NCBI RefSeq assembly: GCF_009793355.1
Contig: NZ_WTKP01000007.1
Location: 124,001-188,000 of the forward strand
Length of the DNA stretch: 64,000 nucleotides
Reading direction: 5' to 3'
Source: Vreelandella zhuhanensis
GTDB lineage: Bacteria; Pseudomonadota; Gammaproteobacteria; Pseudomonadales; Halomonadaceae
Part shown: positions 18,920 through 28,907 of the stretch, one piece after another
How the letters are laid out: each line of letters opens with the position of its first letter
Position numbering within the stretch: position 1 is the first letter of the stretch
Translations under genes and position numbers: made by a program
The notes under the pieces: generated by a model
The model's input: the letters and a program-made list of their open reading frames with translations, nothing else
Database searches by the model: none
What the model was told of the DNA's origin: nothing

Positions 18920-19023
18920 GTGGAGGCTGCGGGGGATCATTGGTGGATAGATTGTTGGTAGGCAAGGGGTGAGTGTTGATAGAATATTTGCCCGCCATTC
19001 CAGCCATCGGCAGGTCTTACTCT

Positions 19024-19962
19024 ATGCAATCCGTTGAACATTTCGATCCTGATGCTTTTGCCCATTCCAGCGTGAGCGGTTCCGGTGTAGATAATTCTCA
19101 TGGCGTCGTCGCGGCTTCCGAGCCAGGCAAAGATGGCAAGGAAAAACGCGCCTTCAACAAGCTGCAAAAGCGCCTGCGGCGTCAGGTAGGCAATGCCATT
19201 ATTGACTATGACATGATCCAGGAAGGAGATCGCGTCATGGTATGTCTCAGTGGCGGGAAGGATAGCTACACTCTGCTGGAAATATTGCGCAGCCTGCAGC
19301 GCAATGCACCGGTTGATTTTTCCTTGATAGCAGTCAATCTTGATCAGAAACAACCCGGTTTTCCCGAGCATATCTTGCCAGCCTATCTCGACAATCTAGG
19401 TGTCGAGTATCATATTCTCGAGCAAGATACGTATTCGGTGGTCAAGGAAAAAACCCCCGAAGGCAAAACCACCTGCGCGCTGTGTTCACGGCTGCGTAGA
19501 GGGTCTTTGTATGGCTTTGCCGAAGAAATCAAGGCCACCAAAATTGCGTTGGGGCATCACCGAGAAGATATACTGGAGACCTTGTTTCTTAATCTTTTTT
19601 TCGGTGGAACGCTCAAGGCCATGCCGCCTAAGCTGCTCTCTGATGACGGAAAAAATATTGTGATTCGGCCGCTTTCGTATTGCAAGGAAGCCGATATCGC
19701 CGAGTTTTCCCGACAAATGGCTTTCCCGATCATTCCCTGCAATCTATGTGGTTCCCAGCCCAACATGCAGCGTCAGTTGGCCAAAGAGATGCTGGCGGAA
19801 TGGGACAAGAAATACCCTGGCCGACTGGAGAGCATGTTCAAGGCAGTCACCAATGTGGCACCGTCTCAGTTGGCCGATCGTGAGCTGTTCGATTTTATCG
19901 GGCTGGAAGCCAAGCAGGCTGACCTGATGGCCAGCCGCATTCAGGCAGTCAAGGTGAGTTGA
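19024..19962 (+). CDS. ttcA: tRNA 2-thiocytidine synthase TtcA
   Basis: TtcA thiolates cytidine 32 of certain tRNAs using ATP and a labile iron-sulfur cluster. The 312-residue protein has the PP-loop SGGKDS at 76-81 and the two CxxC pairs C151/C154 and C239/C242. It carries an N-terminal extension of about 40 residues before the conserved NKLQKRLRR block. I chose the ATG at 19024; a GTG at 18973 would add 17 residues but has a poorly spaced ribosome site. The 3' end overlaps anr by 14 bp on the opposite strand; ttcA also sits near fnr in E. coli. Confidence 0.96.
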   Translation: MQSVEHFDPDAFAHSSVSGSGVDNSHGVVAASEPGKDGKEKRAFNKLQKRLRRQVGNAIIDYDMIQEGDRVMVCLSGGKDSYTLLEILRSLQRNAPVDFSLIAVNLDQKQPGFPEHILPAYLDNLGVEYHILEQDTYSVVKEKTPEGKTTCALCSRLRRGSLYGFAEEIKATKIALGHHREDILETLFLNLFFGGTLKAMPPKLLSDDGKNIVIRPLSYCKEADIAEFSRQMAFPIIPCNLCGSQPNMQRQLAKEMLAEWDKKYPGRLESMFKAVTNVAPSQLADRELFDFIGLEAKQADLMASRIQAVKVS

Positions 19963-20701
19963 GCTCTTGCTCTTCTTCCTCGGATAAGGCAATCAGCGCA
20001 GGCATATCGAGAACATTGACCTCCCTTCCGGAAACCGCCACCACCTTCTGGCTTTGAAAGCGACTCAAGATGCGACTGACGGTTTCCACTGCCAGTCCCA
20101 GGTAGTTACCAATATCCGCTCGGGACATGGAAAGCCGAAAGCTATAGGGCGAATAGCCCCTGCGGCGAAACCGCTCGGATAACGTTATCAAGAAGCTTGC
20201 CAGGCGTTGGTCTGCCGTCTTGCGTGAAAGTAGGCGCATCATGCGCCGATCCTCACGTAACTCCTTGCTCATGCTGCGGTAAAGCTGTCCGCGTAATTCA
20301 GGGAGTTGCTCGGAAAGAAGATCCAGACGGTCGAAAGGAATTTCACAAACGGTAGTCGTTTCCAGCGCAATGATGCTGCCGGGATAGGTTGCTTCGTTGA
20401 TGCCATCAAGACCCACCAACTCACTGGGGAGGTAAAAGTTGGTCAATTGATCGCTACCATTACCTTCCGTGGTGACTTGCTTGAGGCTGCCGGAACGCAC
20501 AGCAAACACGCTGGTGAAGACATCACCTTGGCGAAATAGGGGCTCACCTTTCTTGAGCGGTGCGCGACGACGAATAATCGAGTCGAACTGATCCATGTGT
20601 TCAAGCTCAAGCGCCAAGGGGAGGCAAAGTGAGCTCAAACTGCAGGTTTGACAGTGAGCTTCGTTCAGTATGGCTCTATGACGGCCCATGATGTCCGGCA
20701 T
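19949..20701 (-). CDS. anr: Anaerobic regulator of the FNR/Anr family
   Basis: Anr is the oxygen-sensing activator of low-oxygen genes; its [4Fe-4S] cluster is lost on exposure to air. The 250-residue protein has the N-terminal cluster ligands C17, C20 and C26 (Cx2Cx5C) plus C119 in TTVCEIP, a cyclic-nucleotide-like domain, and a Crp-type helix-turn-helix near 184-210 ([20 protein letters not shown]). The ATG at 20701 follows GGGAGGA. It stands next to hemN and the cbb3 oxidase genes, which are classic Anr targets. Confidence 0.94.
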   Translation of the reverse strand: MPDIMGRHRAILNEAHCQTCSLSSLCLPLALELEHMDQFDSIIRRRAPLKKGEPLFRQGDVFTSVFAVRSGSLKQVTTEGNGSDQLTNFYLPSELVGLDGINEATYPGSIIALETTTVCEIPFDRLDLLSEQLPELRGQLYRSMSKELREDRRMMRLLSRKTADQRLASFLITLSERFRRRGYSPYSFRLSMSRADIGNYLGLAVETVSRILSRFQSQKVVAVSGREVNVLDMPALIALSEEEEQELNSP

Positions 20702-20794
20702 GAGTTCCTCCCTCAAATAGGTGGCAAGGACCATTATGAGGAATTAAGCGCCGGCAGCAAGTGTTGTCGAAAAAGTTCCTTAAAAAAACGGTTT

Positions 20795-22201
20795 TTAAAA
20801 AATCGCTTGGGCTGGTGAATGAGCATCGAAAGCCATGACTAGGCGGCCGAGCAGTAATCGCCCTTGGGCAGTAGCCACCAATCTATTACCGGTTCGCTGA
20901 ATCAAGCCGGCTCGTTCGGCGTCTTCCAGCTTGGTCAAGGCATCTGCAAGATAGCGCGGTGCGTCGATGCTCCATCGTCTACTGATTTCATCAAGGTCGA
21001 GCGCCATGTCACACAACATGCATTCGATGACATGCCGGCGGATTTGGTCATCCTGTGTCAGGCGAATGCCGCGTTTTATAGCCAAGTGACCCTTATCCAA
21101 AGCTTGTTCATAGCTTGCCGGCTTAGTGGGGTTCTGGGCATAGATATTATCCACACAACTTACAGCGGAAACTCCTAAGCCCACCAAATCATATTGGGTG
21201 TGGCTGGAGTAGCTCTTGAAATTTCGCTGTAGGGTGCCTTGCTGCTGAGCGATAGCCAGGTTGTCGTCCGGTCGGACGAAATGGTCTAGTCCAATAGGCA
21301 CGTAACCGGCCTGGGTCAGCATGGTGATAGCGGTATGTAGAATCGCCGTTTTTTCTTCGGGGCACGGCAGGTCGTCGCGGTTGATGTGCCGTTGGGACGC
21401 AAAACGCTCAGGCATATGACGGTAGCTGGTTATCTTGAAGCGTGCTGGGTTGAGTTCGATTGCCTGGGCGAGTGTCTTGGCGAAGCTTGTGCGAGTCTGG
21501 CAAGGCAGGCCGTAAATCAGGTCTAGAGAAAGCGAGCGAAAACCGAGACGGCTGGCTTCTTCCATCAATGTCTCGGTCAAGACGTGCGGTTGCACACGAT
21601 TGATTGCATGCTGAACAGTCGGGTCGAAATCCTGTATCGACAGGCTTATCCGGTTGAAGCCCAGGGCTTGAAGATGGCGCAAGGTCAATACATCGGCTTG
21701 ATGCGGGTCAATATCGATGGAGTAATCGCGGGTTGGCGCGTAGGAAAGACCAAAGCGTGCATCCAGCCGGTCGATCAAGTCGCTCATTTGATCCAATGTC
21801 AAAAAAGCCGGTGTGCCGCCCCAGTGAAGCTGTTGTATTTGACGAGAGGAATCTAGATGGCGTGAGCTCAGCACCATTTCTCGATCCAGCCGGGATAGGT
21901 AAGGCTCGGCTAGTTGGGTGTTCTGAGTGACTATCTTGTCGCAAGCGCAATAAAAGCAAACTTTTCGGCAAAATGGCACATGAACATACACGCCTAAAGG
22001 CTTGTTGCCACTATTGCTGCGCTCTAGCGCAGCAGTAAACTCTTCGGCACTGAAGTTATCATGAAAGGAGCGCGGCGTAGGGTAAGACGCATAGCGAGGC
22101 TCCTCTTTGTCGTTGCGCTGTAACATGGCTTGGTTCCAAGCTCTGCCTGGAATGAATCCGTTCAAAGCAGGGTAGCGGTCGGGAATGGCTTGAACGGGCA
22201 T
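20795..22201 (-). CDS. hemN: Oxygen-independent coproporphyrinogen III oxidase
   Basis: HemN is a radical-SAM enzyme that makes protoporphyrinogen IX for heme without oxygen. The 468-residue protein has the CRKVCFYC motif (C78, C82, C85) preceded by YVHVPFC, plus the family's SIDIDP and GLPCQT segments. GGAG lies about 11 bp before the ATG. An Anr-type site lies 63-76 bp upstream with a fitting -10, which supports induction at low oxygen by the neighbouring anr. Confidence 0.95.
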   Translation of the reverse strand: MPVQAIPDRYPALNGFIPGRAWNQAMLQRNDKEEPRYASYPTPRSFHDNFSAEEFTAALERSNSGNKPLGVYVHVPFCRKVCFYCACDKIVTQNTQLAEPYLSRLDREMVLSSRHLDSSRQIQQLHWGGTPAFLTLDQMSDLIDRLDARFGLSYAPTRDYSIDIDPHQADVLTLRHLQALGFNRISLSIQDFDPTVQHAINRVQPHVLTETLMEEASRLGFRSLSLDLIYGLPCQTRTSFAKTLAQAIELNPARFKITSYRHMPERFASQRHINRDDLPCPEEKTAILHTAITMLTQAGYVPIGLDHFVRPDDNLAIAQQQGTLQRNFKSYSSHTQYDLVGLGVSAVSCVDNIYAQNPTKPASYEQALDKGHLAIKRGIRLTQDDQIRRHVIECMLCDMALDLDEISRRWSIDAPRYLADALTKLEDAERAGLIQRTGNRLVATAQGRLLLGRLVMAFDAHSPAQAIF

Positions 22202-22235
22202 ACAGATGCTCCGGTATCTAGAACGTAGAGTACTA

Positions 22236-22277
22236 ATGGTAGTTCGCAGAGAGGAAAGGAAGATTGAGCTGAGTCAA
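22236..22277 (-). promoter_or_regulatory. Probable Anr-dependent promoter of hemN
   Basis: The palindrome TTGAGCTGAGTCAA (22264-22277) fits the Anr/FNR core TTGA-N6-TCAA. Its centre is 32 bp from the centre of TACCAT (22236-22241 on the minus strand). That is the distance expected when FNR sits at -41.5 ahead of a -10 element. Transcription would begin near 22229, 28 bp before the start codon. Confidence 0.65.
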
Positions 22278-22294
22278 TGTAACGATGGTTGGGC

Positions 22295-22993
22295 TTAGTG
22301 AAGCGAGGAGGTTGTGAGCAATGTCCATAATTGCCAAAGCGCGAAGCTAATGATAGTTAATGCTGCCAGGCTGCGTGTGGCGCGGTGACGAATCAAGCCG
22401 GCCATCTGGCGTGCTGCAATGCCGGTAACCAGCAATGCGGGAAGCGTGCCCAGACCGAAGGCTCCCATCAGGGCGGCTCCATGCAAAGGGTCCGCTGTGG
22501 CCAGACTCCAAGCGAGCATTGAGTACACCAGACCGCAGGGCAACCAGCCCCAGATGGCACCTAGAGCAAAGGCTTGGGGGAGTTTGACCACCGGCATCAA
22601 GCGGCGCCCCAAAGGCTCCAGGTAACGCCATAACCGCTTGCCTACCGCTTCAACCTTGAGTAGCCCTTTCCACCAGTTGGCGATGTACAAGGCCATGAGG
22701 ATGAGCATGACGGCGGCGAAGGCCTGAAGCACCATGCCGGCCTCGGGGGACAATGCCAGCAAGGTGCCGAGCGTTGCCACCAAGGCACCGGCAGCCATGT
22801 AGCTAACAATACGCCCGGCGTTATAACCCAATAACAGGCCTGTGAGCCTAGCTGGATGGCGCATGCTGGGCGGCACGGCAAAGGTCAGGGCGCTCATGAT
22901 GCCGCCGCACATCCCGATGCAGTGAGCTCCACCCAAAAGACCGAAAACGAACGCCGCCAGCAGTGGTGGTAGGTCCATGCCGGTGGGATTCAT
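22295..22993 (-). CDS. TauE/SafE-like (DsbD_2) membrane protein of the cco cluster
   Basis: A 232-residue polytopic protein with about six helices. It opens with FGLLGGAHCIGMCGGIMSAL, a cysteine pair typical of the group annotated as sulfite exporter TauE/SafE or DsbD-like that often follows ccoS. A second cysteine motif, GWLPCGLVYSML, is mid-protein. The start overlaps the ccoS stop by 4 bp, so it belongs to the ccoGHIS operon. A role in copper or thiol handling during oxidase assembly is plausible but inferred. Confidence 0.82.
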   Translation of the reverse strand: MNPTGMDLPPLLAAFVFGLLGGAHCIGMCGGIMSALTFAVPPSMRHPARLTGLLLGYNAGRIVSYMAAGALVATLGTLLALSPEAGMVLQAFAAVMLILMALYIANWWKGLLKVEAVGKRLWRYLEPLGRRLMPVVKLPQAFALGAIWGWLPCGLVYSMLAWSLATADPLHGAALMGAFGLGTLPALLVTGIAARQMAGLIRHRATRSLAALTIISFALWQLWTLLTTSSLH

Positions 22994-23220
22994 CGAGGGC
23001 TCTCGGAGTTATCGTCCGGTCGCGTCCGGGGCTGCTTTTGCTGTTTTCTGCGCTGGCGCTCCTCGGGCGAGAGGTCGTTTTCATCTTCATCGAACAGGAT
23101 GCGATGAGCGGGCCCTTCCAGATCATCGAACTGTTCATTTTTCACCGCCCAGAAAAAAGCCCAGACCGCCAACCCCAGGAGAATTAGCGATAATGGAATC
23201 AACAGATACAATATCGTCAT
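22990..23220 (-). CDS. ccoS: cbb3 oxidase assembly protein CcoS
   Basis: A 76-residue protein with one N-terminal helix (about 4-26) and the typical KNEQFDDLEGPAHRILFDED segment, then a basic tail. CcoS is needed for cofactor insertion into cbb3 oxidase. It overlaps ccoI by 4 bp and the next gene by 4 bp. Confidence 0.92.
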   Translation of the reverse strand: MTILYLLIPLSLILLGLAVWAFFWAVKNEQFDDLEGPAHRILFDEDENDLSPEERQRRKQQKQPRTRPDDNSESPR

Positions 23221-25664
23221 GCGGGCACCGGCGTAGGGGAATGGGGCAGCGGCACAGTGCTGCTGCGCCAGCGGGATAGGCGTAAGGCATTGCCTACCAC
23301 CACCAGTGAGCTGAGAGACATTCCGATGGCGGCAAGCCAGGGCGGTACGATACCTATCGCGGCCAGCGGCAAGGCGGAAGCGTTATAACATACCGACCAG
23401 ATCATGTTTTGACGCATCACCCGGCGCGTCGCCCGAGAAATCTGGATCGCTTCGGCAATGCGCATCAGGCGTGGACTCAACAGTATCGCATCGGCGCGTG
23501 TGCGGGCCAGGTCCGTGGCGCTATTCATGGCGATCGCCACGTCAGCCCCGGCCAGCACCGGAATATCGTTGATGCCATCGCCGACCATGATCACGGTTTC
23601 GCCGCTAGCCTGCAATTGCTGCAAACGCTCAAGCTTGCCTTCAGGGGAGGTGCTTGCCTGCCAGGTATCGATATTCAGCTGTCTGGCCAAGCTTGCCACT
23701 GCATGCGACGTATCGCCTGAAAGCAGTTCGACCTTGAGGCCAGCGGCCTGTAGTGTCATTACAGTTTCTCCGGCGTCCTCGCGAATCGCGTCGTGCAGAC
23801 CGAACCAGGCACGTGGCTCGCCTTCTTTCGCCAACAATAGCCATTGCCCTTCATCGGGTATGGTCGGCGGCTGTATCGCGGCGAATTCGGGTTTGCCTAG
23901 TCGCCAGCGTGCCCCGTTGATGGAGCCTGACAGCCCTTGTCCCGTATGGCTTTGCACCTCGTTTGCTTGCACGGTGGTGTCACGAAAAGGATGAAACGCT
24001 CGGGCAATGGGATGTTCCGAGTGGGCTTCAAGGGCGGCTGCCAGGGCGCGGGCATCTGCTTCGTCGATATTCCCCAGTGGAAGGGTCTGCATCAGCTGCA
24101 TTTCGCCATGCGTCAGTGTGCCGGTTTTATCGAAGATCACTCTATGGGCTTGGGAGAGGGATTCCAGGGCGTCGGCACGCGTAATCAAGACGCCACGGTT
24201 ACGCAGTTGGCCATGACCCGCGGTAAGAGCCGTTGGGGTGGCCAGTGCCAAGGCGCAAGGGCAGGTGACCACCAGTACGGAAAGGGTGACCCAGAGTACA
24301 CGAGAGGGATCAATGAACCACCAGACCGCTGCCACGCAGGCGGTAACGATCAATAGGCGTAGCACAAAAAGGTGCGCCATGCGTGCGGCCATCTGTGCCA
24401 GACGCGGACGGCTGGCAAAGGCGCGGTCGGTCAAGTCGACAATACCAGCGACACGAGCTTCGCGTCCCGCATAAGTGACCCGAATATCCAGAGGGCTTTC
24501 CATGTTCTGACTGCCCCCGGTGACTTCATCGCCTATTCGCCGAGTGACAGGTAGGTATTCGCCGGTCAGCATGGACTCGTCGAGACTTGATTCGCCCGCT
24601 TCTATTATGCCGTCAGCGGGTACGCTATGGCCTGGTTTTACTCTGACTCGGTCGCCTGTTCTGAGCTCTGAGGCGGGGAGAATGCGTTCATTGCCCTCAT
24701 CATCCAGGCGAACGGCAGAAAGGGGTAGCGCGCCACTCAAGGCATTGCCGCTATGCCCACTGCGACGGCGGGCGCGGGTTTCCACATAACGGGCGAACAG
24801 CAGGAAGAAAGTGAACATGGCCACTGAATCGAAATACACTTCCCCCACGCCGAATATCACGGCATAACCGCTGGCGAGATAAGCGCCACCAATGGCTAGT
24901 GATACCGAAACATCCATGCCGAGTACGCCTGTTTTTACATCCCGCACGGCATTGCGGAAAAACGGCAAGGCGGAAAAAAATACGACCGGTGTTGCTAGTG
25001 CAAACGACAGCCAGTGGAACAGGGCGTAGAAATCTTCGCTGATCTCGCCTGGTGAAGAGACATAGATAGGGATGGAAAACATCATCACCTGCATCATCCC
25101 CACAGCGGCGATAATCAAACGCCGTACGTTCATTCGTTCTTCGTGCTGCAGGCGCGCCTGAGCCTGATCCGGCTCATAAGGTTGGGCGTTATAGCCGATA
25201 GCCGCCATTTCGGCAAGTAGCTCGGAAAGCTTGATCTGATCGGGGTCCCAGCTGACACGGACCCGGTGGTGGGTCAGGTTGACGGCACTGGATTTTACTC
25301 CCGGCATGGCGTTCAGGCGGTGCTCGATCAACCAGGCGCAGGCCGCACAGGTAATGCCTTCCACCGCTAGTGTGGTGGCGACATGCCCTTCATCGCCGTC
25401 GGGATGGACAAATTGCTGTTGCAGGCCTGGGTCGTCGAAGACCGACCAGGTGTCGGCACGCACGGCTTGGCGTTCATCCGGGCGCTCTGGAAGTTCGGTA
25501 CGATAGCGGTAATAACTTTCCAGACCACCGTCGACGATAGCATGGGCTACCGCTTCGCAGCCTGGGCAGCAAAGCGGGTGGGTGTCCTCGTCCAGGGTGA
25601 TGGTCCAAGGTGCTGCAGCGGGCACTGGGTTACCGCAATGGTAGCAGGCAGGTGCGTGGCTCAT
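23217..25664 (-). CDS. ccoI: Copper-transporting P-type ATPase CcoI/FixI
   Basis: CcoI exports copper for assembly of the cbb3 active site. The 815-residue protein has an N-terminal metal-ribbon-like segment (C7/C10 and CCPGC at 32-36), a heavy-metal-associated domain with CAAC at 106-109, the TGE actuator motif near 368, the CPC transport site at 468-470, the phosphorylation site D512 in DKTGTLT, an SEHPIA motif and GDGINDIPVL. Both ends overlap neighbouring cco genes by 4 bp, so the operon is tightly coupled. Confidence 0.95.
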   Translation of the reverse strand: MSHAPACYHCGNPVPAAAPWTITLDEDTHPLCCPGCEAVAHAIVDGGLESYYRYRTELPERPDERQAVRADTWSVFDDPGLQQQFVHPDGDEGHVATTLAVEGITCAACAWLIEHRLNAMPGVKSSAVNLTHHRVRVSWDPDQIKLSELLAEMAAIGYNAQPYEPDQAQARLQHEERMNVRRLIIAAVGMMQVMMFSIPIYVSSPGEISEDFYALFHWLSFALATPVVFFSALPFFRNAVRDVKTGVLGMDVSVSLAIGGAYLASGYAVIFGVGEVYFDSVAMFTFFLLFARYVETRARRRSGHSGNALSGALPLSAVRLDDEGNERILPASELRTGDRVRVKPGHSVPADGIIEAGESSLDESMLTGEYLPVTRRIGDEVTGGSQNMESPLDIRVTYAGREARVAGIVDLTDRAFASRPRLAQMAARMAHLFVLRLLIVTACVAAVWWFIDPSRVLWVTLSVLVVTCPCALALATPTALTAGHGQLRNRGVLITRADALESLSQAHRVIFDKTGTLTHGEMQLMQTLPLGNIDEADARALAAALEAHSEHPIARAFHPFRDTTVQANEVQSHTGQGLSGSINGARWRLGKPEFAAIQPPTIPDEGQWLLLAKEGEPRAWFGLHDAIREDAGETVMTLQAAGLKVELLSGDTSHAVASLARQLNIDTWQASTSPEGKLERLQQLQASGETVIMVGDGINDIPVLAGADVAIAMNSATDLARTRADAILLSPRLMRIAEAIQISRATRRVMRQNMIWSVCYNASALPLAAIGIVPPWLAAIGMSLSSLVVVGNALRLSRWRSSTVPLPHSPTPVPA

Positions 25665-26191
25665 TCGCTTTCTTTACGCCCTCCCGGCAGTAACACGATG
25701 CTGTTATCACTGGGGAAGGTAGCCTCACCCGTGAGACGCCAATCGCTATCTTGCTGATCGGGCTGTAGCTGCAGATACCAACGATAGCGCAGGTTATCGG
25801 GGCCTTGAGTGATATAACGGCCGTCGCGGACATGCTCGAGCACGAACGATTGGTCACGGTTATTTTCCGTGGGGAAAATGAGCTGTAAATACAACTTTTC
25901 GGGGCGTGTATCGCCCGCCAAGTCCACCACGATATCGCTGGTGAGCGGATCAAGAAGCAGCTCTGCGCTCAAGTTCAATTCACGCGCACGTACTTGCTTG
26001 GCGATTACCATGTTAATGGCTTTGCCATGCTCGTAATAATCTTCCTGGACGACCATGCCGTCGAAGCTCTTTATCGACACGACGGCAAAAGTGGTGCTGA
26101 CGATAATCGAGGAAAACAGCAGGCCGAGTAAGAACCACGGCCAAAACTGCTTGTACCAAGGAGGTATCTTTGTGGGTGTCGTGGTAGGCAT
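25661..26191 (-). CDS. ccoH: cbb3 oxidase assembly protein CcoH/FixH
   Basis: A 176-residue protein with one membrane helix (about 17-40) and a periplasmic domain containing VVQEDYYEHGKAIN, characteristic of FixH. It is needed for stable cbb3 assembly. It overlaps ccoI by 4 bp and begins one base after the ccoG stop. Confidence 0.92.
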   Translation of the reverse strand: MPTTTPTKIPPWYKQFWPWFLLGLLFSSIIVSTTFAVVSIKSFDGMVVQEDYYEHGKAINMVIAKQVRARELNLSAELLLDPLTSDIVVDLAGDTRPEKLYLQLIFPTENNRDQSFVLEHVRDGRYITQGPDNLRYRWYLQLQPDQQDSDWRLTGEATFPSDNSIVLLPGGRKESE

Positions 26192-26192
26192 G

Positions 26193-27623
26193 TTACCTCC
26201 TTATGTTGCCGATAAAGCGTATGTCACGCTCTAGGCTGATACTTTCATCCTGCTGAGATTCAATAGTCAGGAAGATGGAATGGCTGGGTTTTTCGATAAC
26301 CTCCTCATCGGCGGTCACGTCAATCACGAGTAGGCGTGATTCACCGGCTTCCACGTCGAGCGTCTTGTGATCAAGAGTGAGCCCCGGAAGTCCGGAAACA
26401 CTTAGCTGATAGGTATGGTCACGATCATCCAGGTTACGCACGTTCAATGTATAAACGTTAGTGATGCGACCGTCACGTGTCATTTGATAAAGCTGATTGC
26501 GCTCACGTTCCACATCAAAGCCCAATGGCAGGCGATCACCTACCGCCCAGGCAAATACCCCGATCATGATCACCAGGGCGGCAAAATAGCCTGCGAGGCG
26601 GGGGCGCAGAATGTGACTCTTCTTACCCTCCAGCGCATTTTCTGTGGTGTAACGCACCAGGCCGCGCGGGTAGTCCATCTTGTCCATCACGCTATCGCAG
26701 GCATCGATGCAGGCGGCACAGCTTATGCATTCATATTGCAGACCGTCACGAATGTCGATCCCCACGGGGCATACCTGAACGCAAAGCTCGCAGTCGATAC
26801 AGTCGCCCAAGCCCTTTTCCTTGGGATCGACACCTTTTTTACGCGCGCCGCGAGGTTCACCACGCTCTTGATCATAAGACACAATCAAGGTGTCGCGGTC
26901 GAACATGACCGATTGGAAACGGGCATAGGGGCACATGTAAAAGCACACCTGCTCGCGCAACCAGCCAGCATTCAAATAGGTGAATACCAGAAAGAAACCC
27001 ACCCAAAAATACGACCAGCCATGCGCCTCAAAGGTGGGAAGATCAACTACTAACTGGCGAATCGGGGTGAAATAACCCACGAATGTAATGCCGGTAGCCA
27101 GAGCAATCAGCAGCCAAATAGTATGTTTTGCGCTCTTGCGGGCTAATTTCTCAGATGTCATGGGCTGTTTGTCGAGCTTGATGCGCTTGTTGCGTTGCCC
27201 TTCGATGCGGTGCTCGACCCACATGAACAAGAAGGTCCAGACACTTTGCGGACAGGTATAGCCGCACCAGACTCGGCCTGCAAAAACCGTGATGAAAAAA
27301 AGACCAAAGGCACAGATGATCAGCAGCCAGGAAAGCAGCATGAACTCCTGAGGATAAAATGTCCCGGCAAAGAGGTGAAATTCCCTACTCGGCAGGTCAA
27401 ACCAGATGATCGGCCGATCTCCCCACCGGATCCATGGAAGCAGAAAGAATGCCAGCATCAGTACCCAGTTGGCGCTGCGCCGGATTTTCTGGAATAGCCC
27501 CTTTATTTCACGCACATAAATATGCTGCCGTCTAGCATACATTTCCTGGGTGGCTGATTGATCCTTGGGGGCGTAATGACCCACGGAATCCGGAGTTACA
27601 TCTTCGCTGGGTATTCTTTCCAT
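26193..27623 (-). CDS. ccoG: Polyferredoxin-type assembly protein CcoG/RdxA
   Basis: CcoG is a membrane protein that reduces copper for cbb3 assembly. The 476-residue protein has the start block YARRQHIYVREIKG, several helices, a CGYTCPQ motif (C120, C124) and two [4Fe-4S] ferredoxin motifs (CIDCELCVQVCP and CISCAACIDAC) near 268-310. A C-terminal immunoglobulin-like domain follows. It starts the ccoGHIS operon. The start codon lacks an obvious ribosome site, but the N-terminus matches the family. Confidence 0.94.
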   Translation of the reverse strand: MERIPSEDVTPDSVGHYAPKDQSATQEMYARRQHIYVREIKGLFQKIRRSANWVLMLAFFLLPWIRWGDRPIIWFDLPSREFHLFAGTFYPQEFMLLSWLLIICAFGLFFITVFAGRVWCGYTCPQSVWTFLFMWVEHRIEGQRNKRIKLDKQPMTSEKLARKSAKHTIWLLIALATGITFVGYFTPIRQLVVDLPTFEAHGWSYFWVGFFLVFTYLNAGWLREQVCFYMCPYARFQSVMFDRDTLIVSYDQERGEPRGARKKGVDPKEKGLGDCIDCELCVQVCPVGIDIRDGLQYECISCAACIDACDSVMDKMDYPRGLVRYTTENALEGKKSHILRPRLAGYFAALVIMIGVFAWAVGDRLPLGFDVERERNQLYQMTRDGRITNVYTLNVRNLDDRDHTYQLSVSGLPGLTLDHKTLDVEAGESRLLVIDVTADEEVIEKPSHSIFLTIESQQDESISLERDIRFIGNIRR

Positions 27624-27707
27624 AATGATGTCATAGCTCAGAAGGAACAGAAGGAAGCTGCTCCAGAGAATGGAGCCTCATTATAACTATTCATCGTCGC
27701 CAACAAG

Positions 27708-27736
27708 AAAGGGTGCGACTCGAAGCCGCACCCTTT
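27708..27736 (-). terminator. Terminator between ccoNOQP and ccoGHIS
   Basis: AAAGGGTGCG and CGCACCCTTT form a 10-bp stem with a short loop, just past the ccoP stop, followed leftward by a CTTGTT tail. It separates the structural operon from the assembly operon. Confidence 0.7.
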
Positions 27737-27756
27737 GGTTAAAAACGCTAATTGAA

Positions 27757-28686
27757 TCAGTCTTGTAGGCGAAAGCTATAGACGTAAGCCGCTACCAGAT
27801 GAACCCGTTCTTCACCAATGTAAGAGGCCTGTGCCGGCATGTGTCCGTTACGCCCGTTACGCAGTGTTTGACGAACTGAATCCGCGACTTCCTGGCCAGG
27901 AGCCAAGTAGAGCCAAGTGTCGTTGGTCAGGTTGGGCGCGCCCAAGGCCTGATTACCGGTACCGCTTGGTCCATGGCATGCCGCACATACCGATGCGAAG
28001 GTGGCTTCACCTTGCTCGGCACTCTCGGCGTCGTGCTCAAGCCCAGAAAGAGAGAGGACATATTGTGTCAGGTTGCCAATATTGTTCTCCCCCAACTGCT
28101 GCCAGGAAGGCATCAAACCATTACGTCCATTGTGCAGGGACGTCAGAATGTTCTCCGGCTCTCCCCCATATAGCCAGTCATCATCGGTGAGATTGGGGAA
28201 ACCATACCCGCCCTGGGCGTTGGAGCCGTGACAAACGGCACAGTTATTCTGGTAGACGCGCTCGGCCACTTGCATGGCTTCTTCGTTTTCTGCCAGTTCA
28301 GGAATCGGTACTTCCTGATATTGCGCGAAAATCGGTGTGAAACGTTCTTCGGCCTGAGCCACTTCCTCTTCCCATTGACCTTCCTGTGTCCAACCCAGAA
28401 TGCCGGCAAAATTGCCCAGGCCTGGGTAAAGCACCAGATAGCCCAAAGAAAATATGATGGTGGCGATAAACAACTGAAACCACCATTTGGGCAGAGCGTT
28501 ATCATATTCTTCAATTCCGTCTGCTGCGTGCCCTGTGGTTTCCACATTGCCGTCGGCGTCAGGAGTTTTATCGGTACGGCGATTCGAGACTAGGATCCAC
28601 CAGCTGAAGGCAATGGTGCCAAGCGTGATGATGATGATCCAAGCACTCCAGAAGCCGGATAGGGAGTCACCCCAGAGATTATTCAT
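27757..28686 (-). CDS. ccoP: cbb3 oxidase diheme subunit CcoP
   Basis: CcoP passes electrons from cytochrome c to the cbb3 core. The 309-residue protein has two N-terminal helices (about 14-34 and 68-88), the PKWW segment and two heme c motifs, CAVCH (149-153) and CAACH (234-238). The start overlaps ccoQ by 4 bp. Confidence 0.96.
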   Translation of the reverse strand: MNNLWGDSLSGFWSAWIIIITLGTIAFSWWILVSNRRTDKTPDADGNVETTGHAADGIEEYDNALPKWWFQLFIATIIFSLGYLVLYPGLGNFAGILGWTQEGQWEEEVAQAEERFTPIFAQYQEVPIPELAENEEAMQVAERVYQNNCAVCHGSNAQGGYGFPNLTDDDWLYGGEPENILTSLHNGRNGLMPSWQQLGENNIGNLTQYVLSLSGLEHDAESAEQGEATFASVCAACHGPSGTGNQALGAPNLTNDTWLYLAPGQEVADSVRQTLRNGRNGHMPAQASYIGEERVHLVAAYVYSFRLQD

Positions 28687-28904
28687 ATGTTTTTGTCTCC
28701 CCCGTCGTGTCGGGAATTGGTCTGCTCTTCTTGCGCGGCGTGTTGTTTGCGGATTTCTTCTTCATCTTTATCATCGGCGAAGGGCAAGTTGGCCGCTTCG
28801 TCGAAATCCGGCTTGCGTCGCTTGGAGTAGGCCCACCAGGTGATGCCAATGAAGGCGACCAGAAGCATAAAAGTGATAAGGCCGCGAAAGGTTCCCGTAT
28901 CCAT
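28683..28904 (-). CDS. ccoQ: cbb3 oxidase small subunit CcoQ
   Basis: A 73-residue protein with one helix (about 8-26) followed by YSKRRKPDFDEAANLPFADD, the standard CcoQ signature. It stabilises the oxidase. It lies 3 bp after ccoO and overlaps ccoP by 4 bp. Confidence 0.94.
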   Translation of the reverse strand: MDTGTFRGLITFMLLVAFIGITWWAYSKRRKPDFDEAANLPFADDKDEEEIRKQHAAQEEQTNSRHDGGDKNI

Positions 28905-28907
28905 AAC

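Noticed and set aside
20781..20800. AT-only palindrome at the hemN stop as a terminator
   Set aside because: The stem is only A-T pairs and would be too weak to call.
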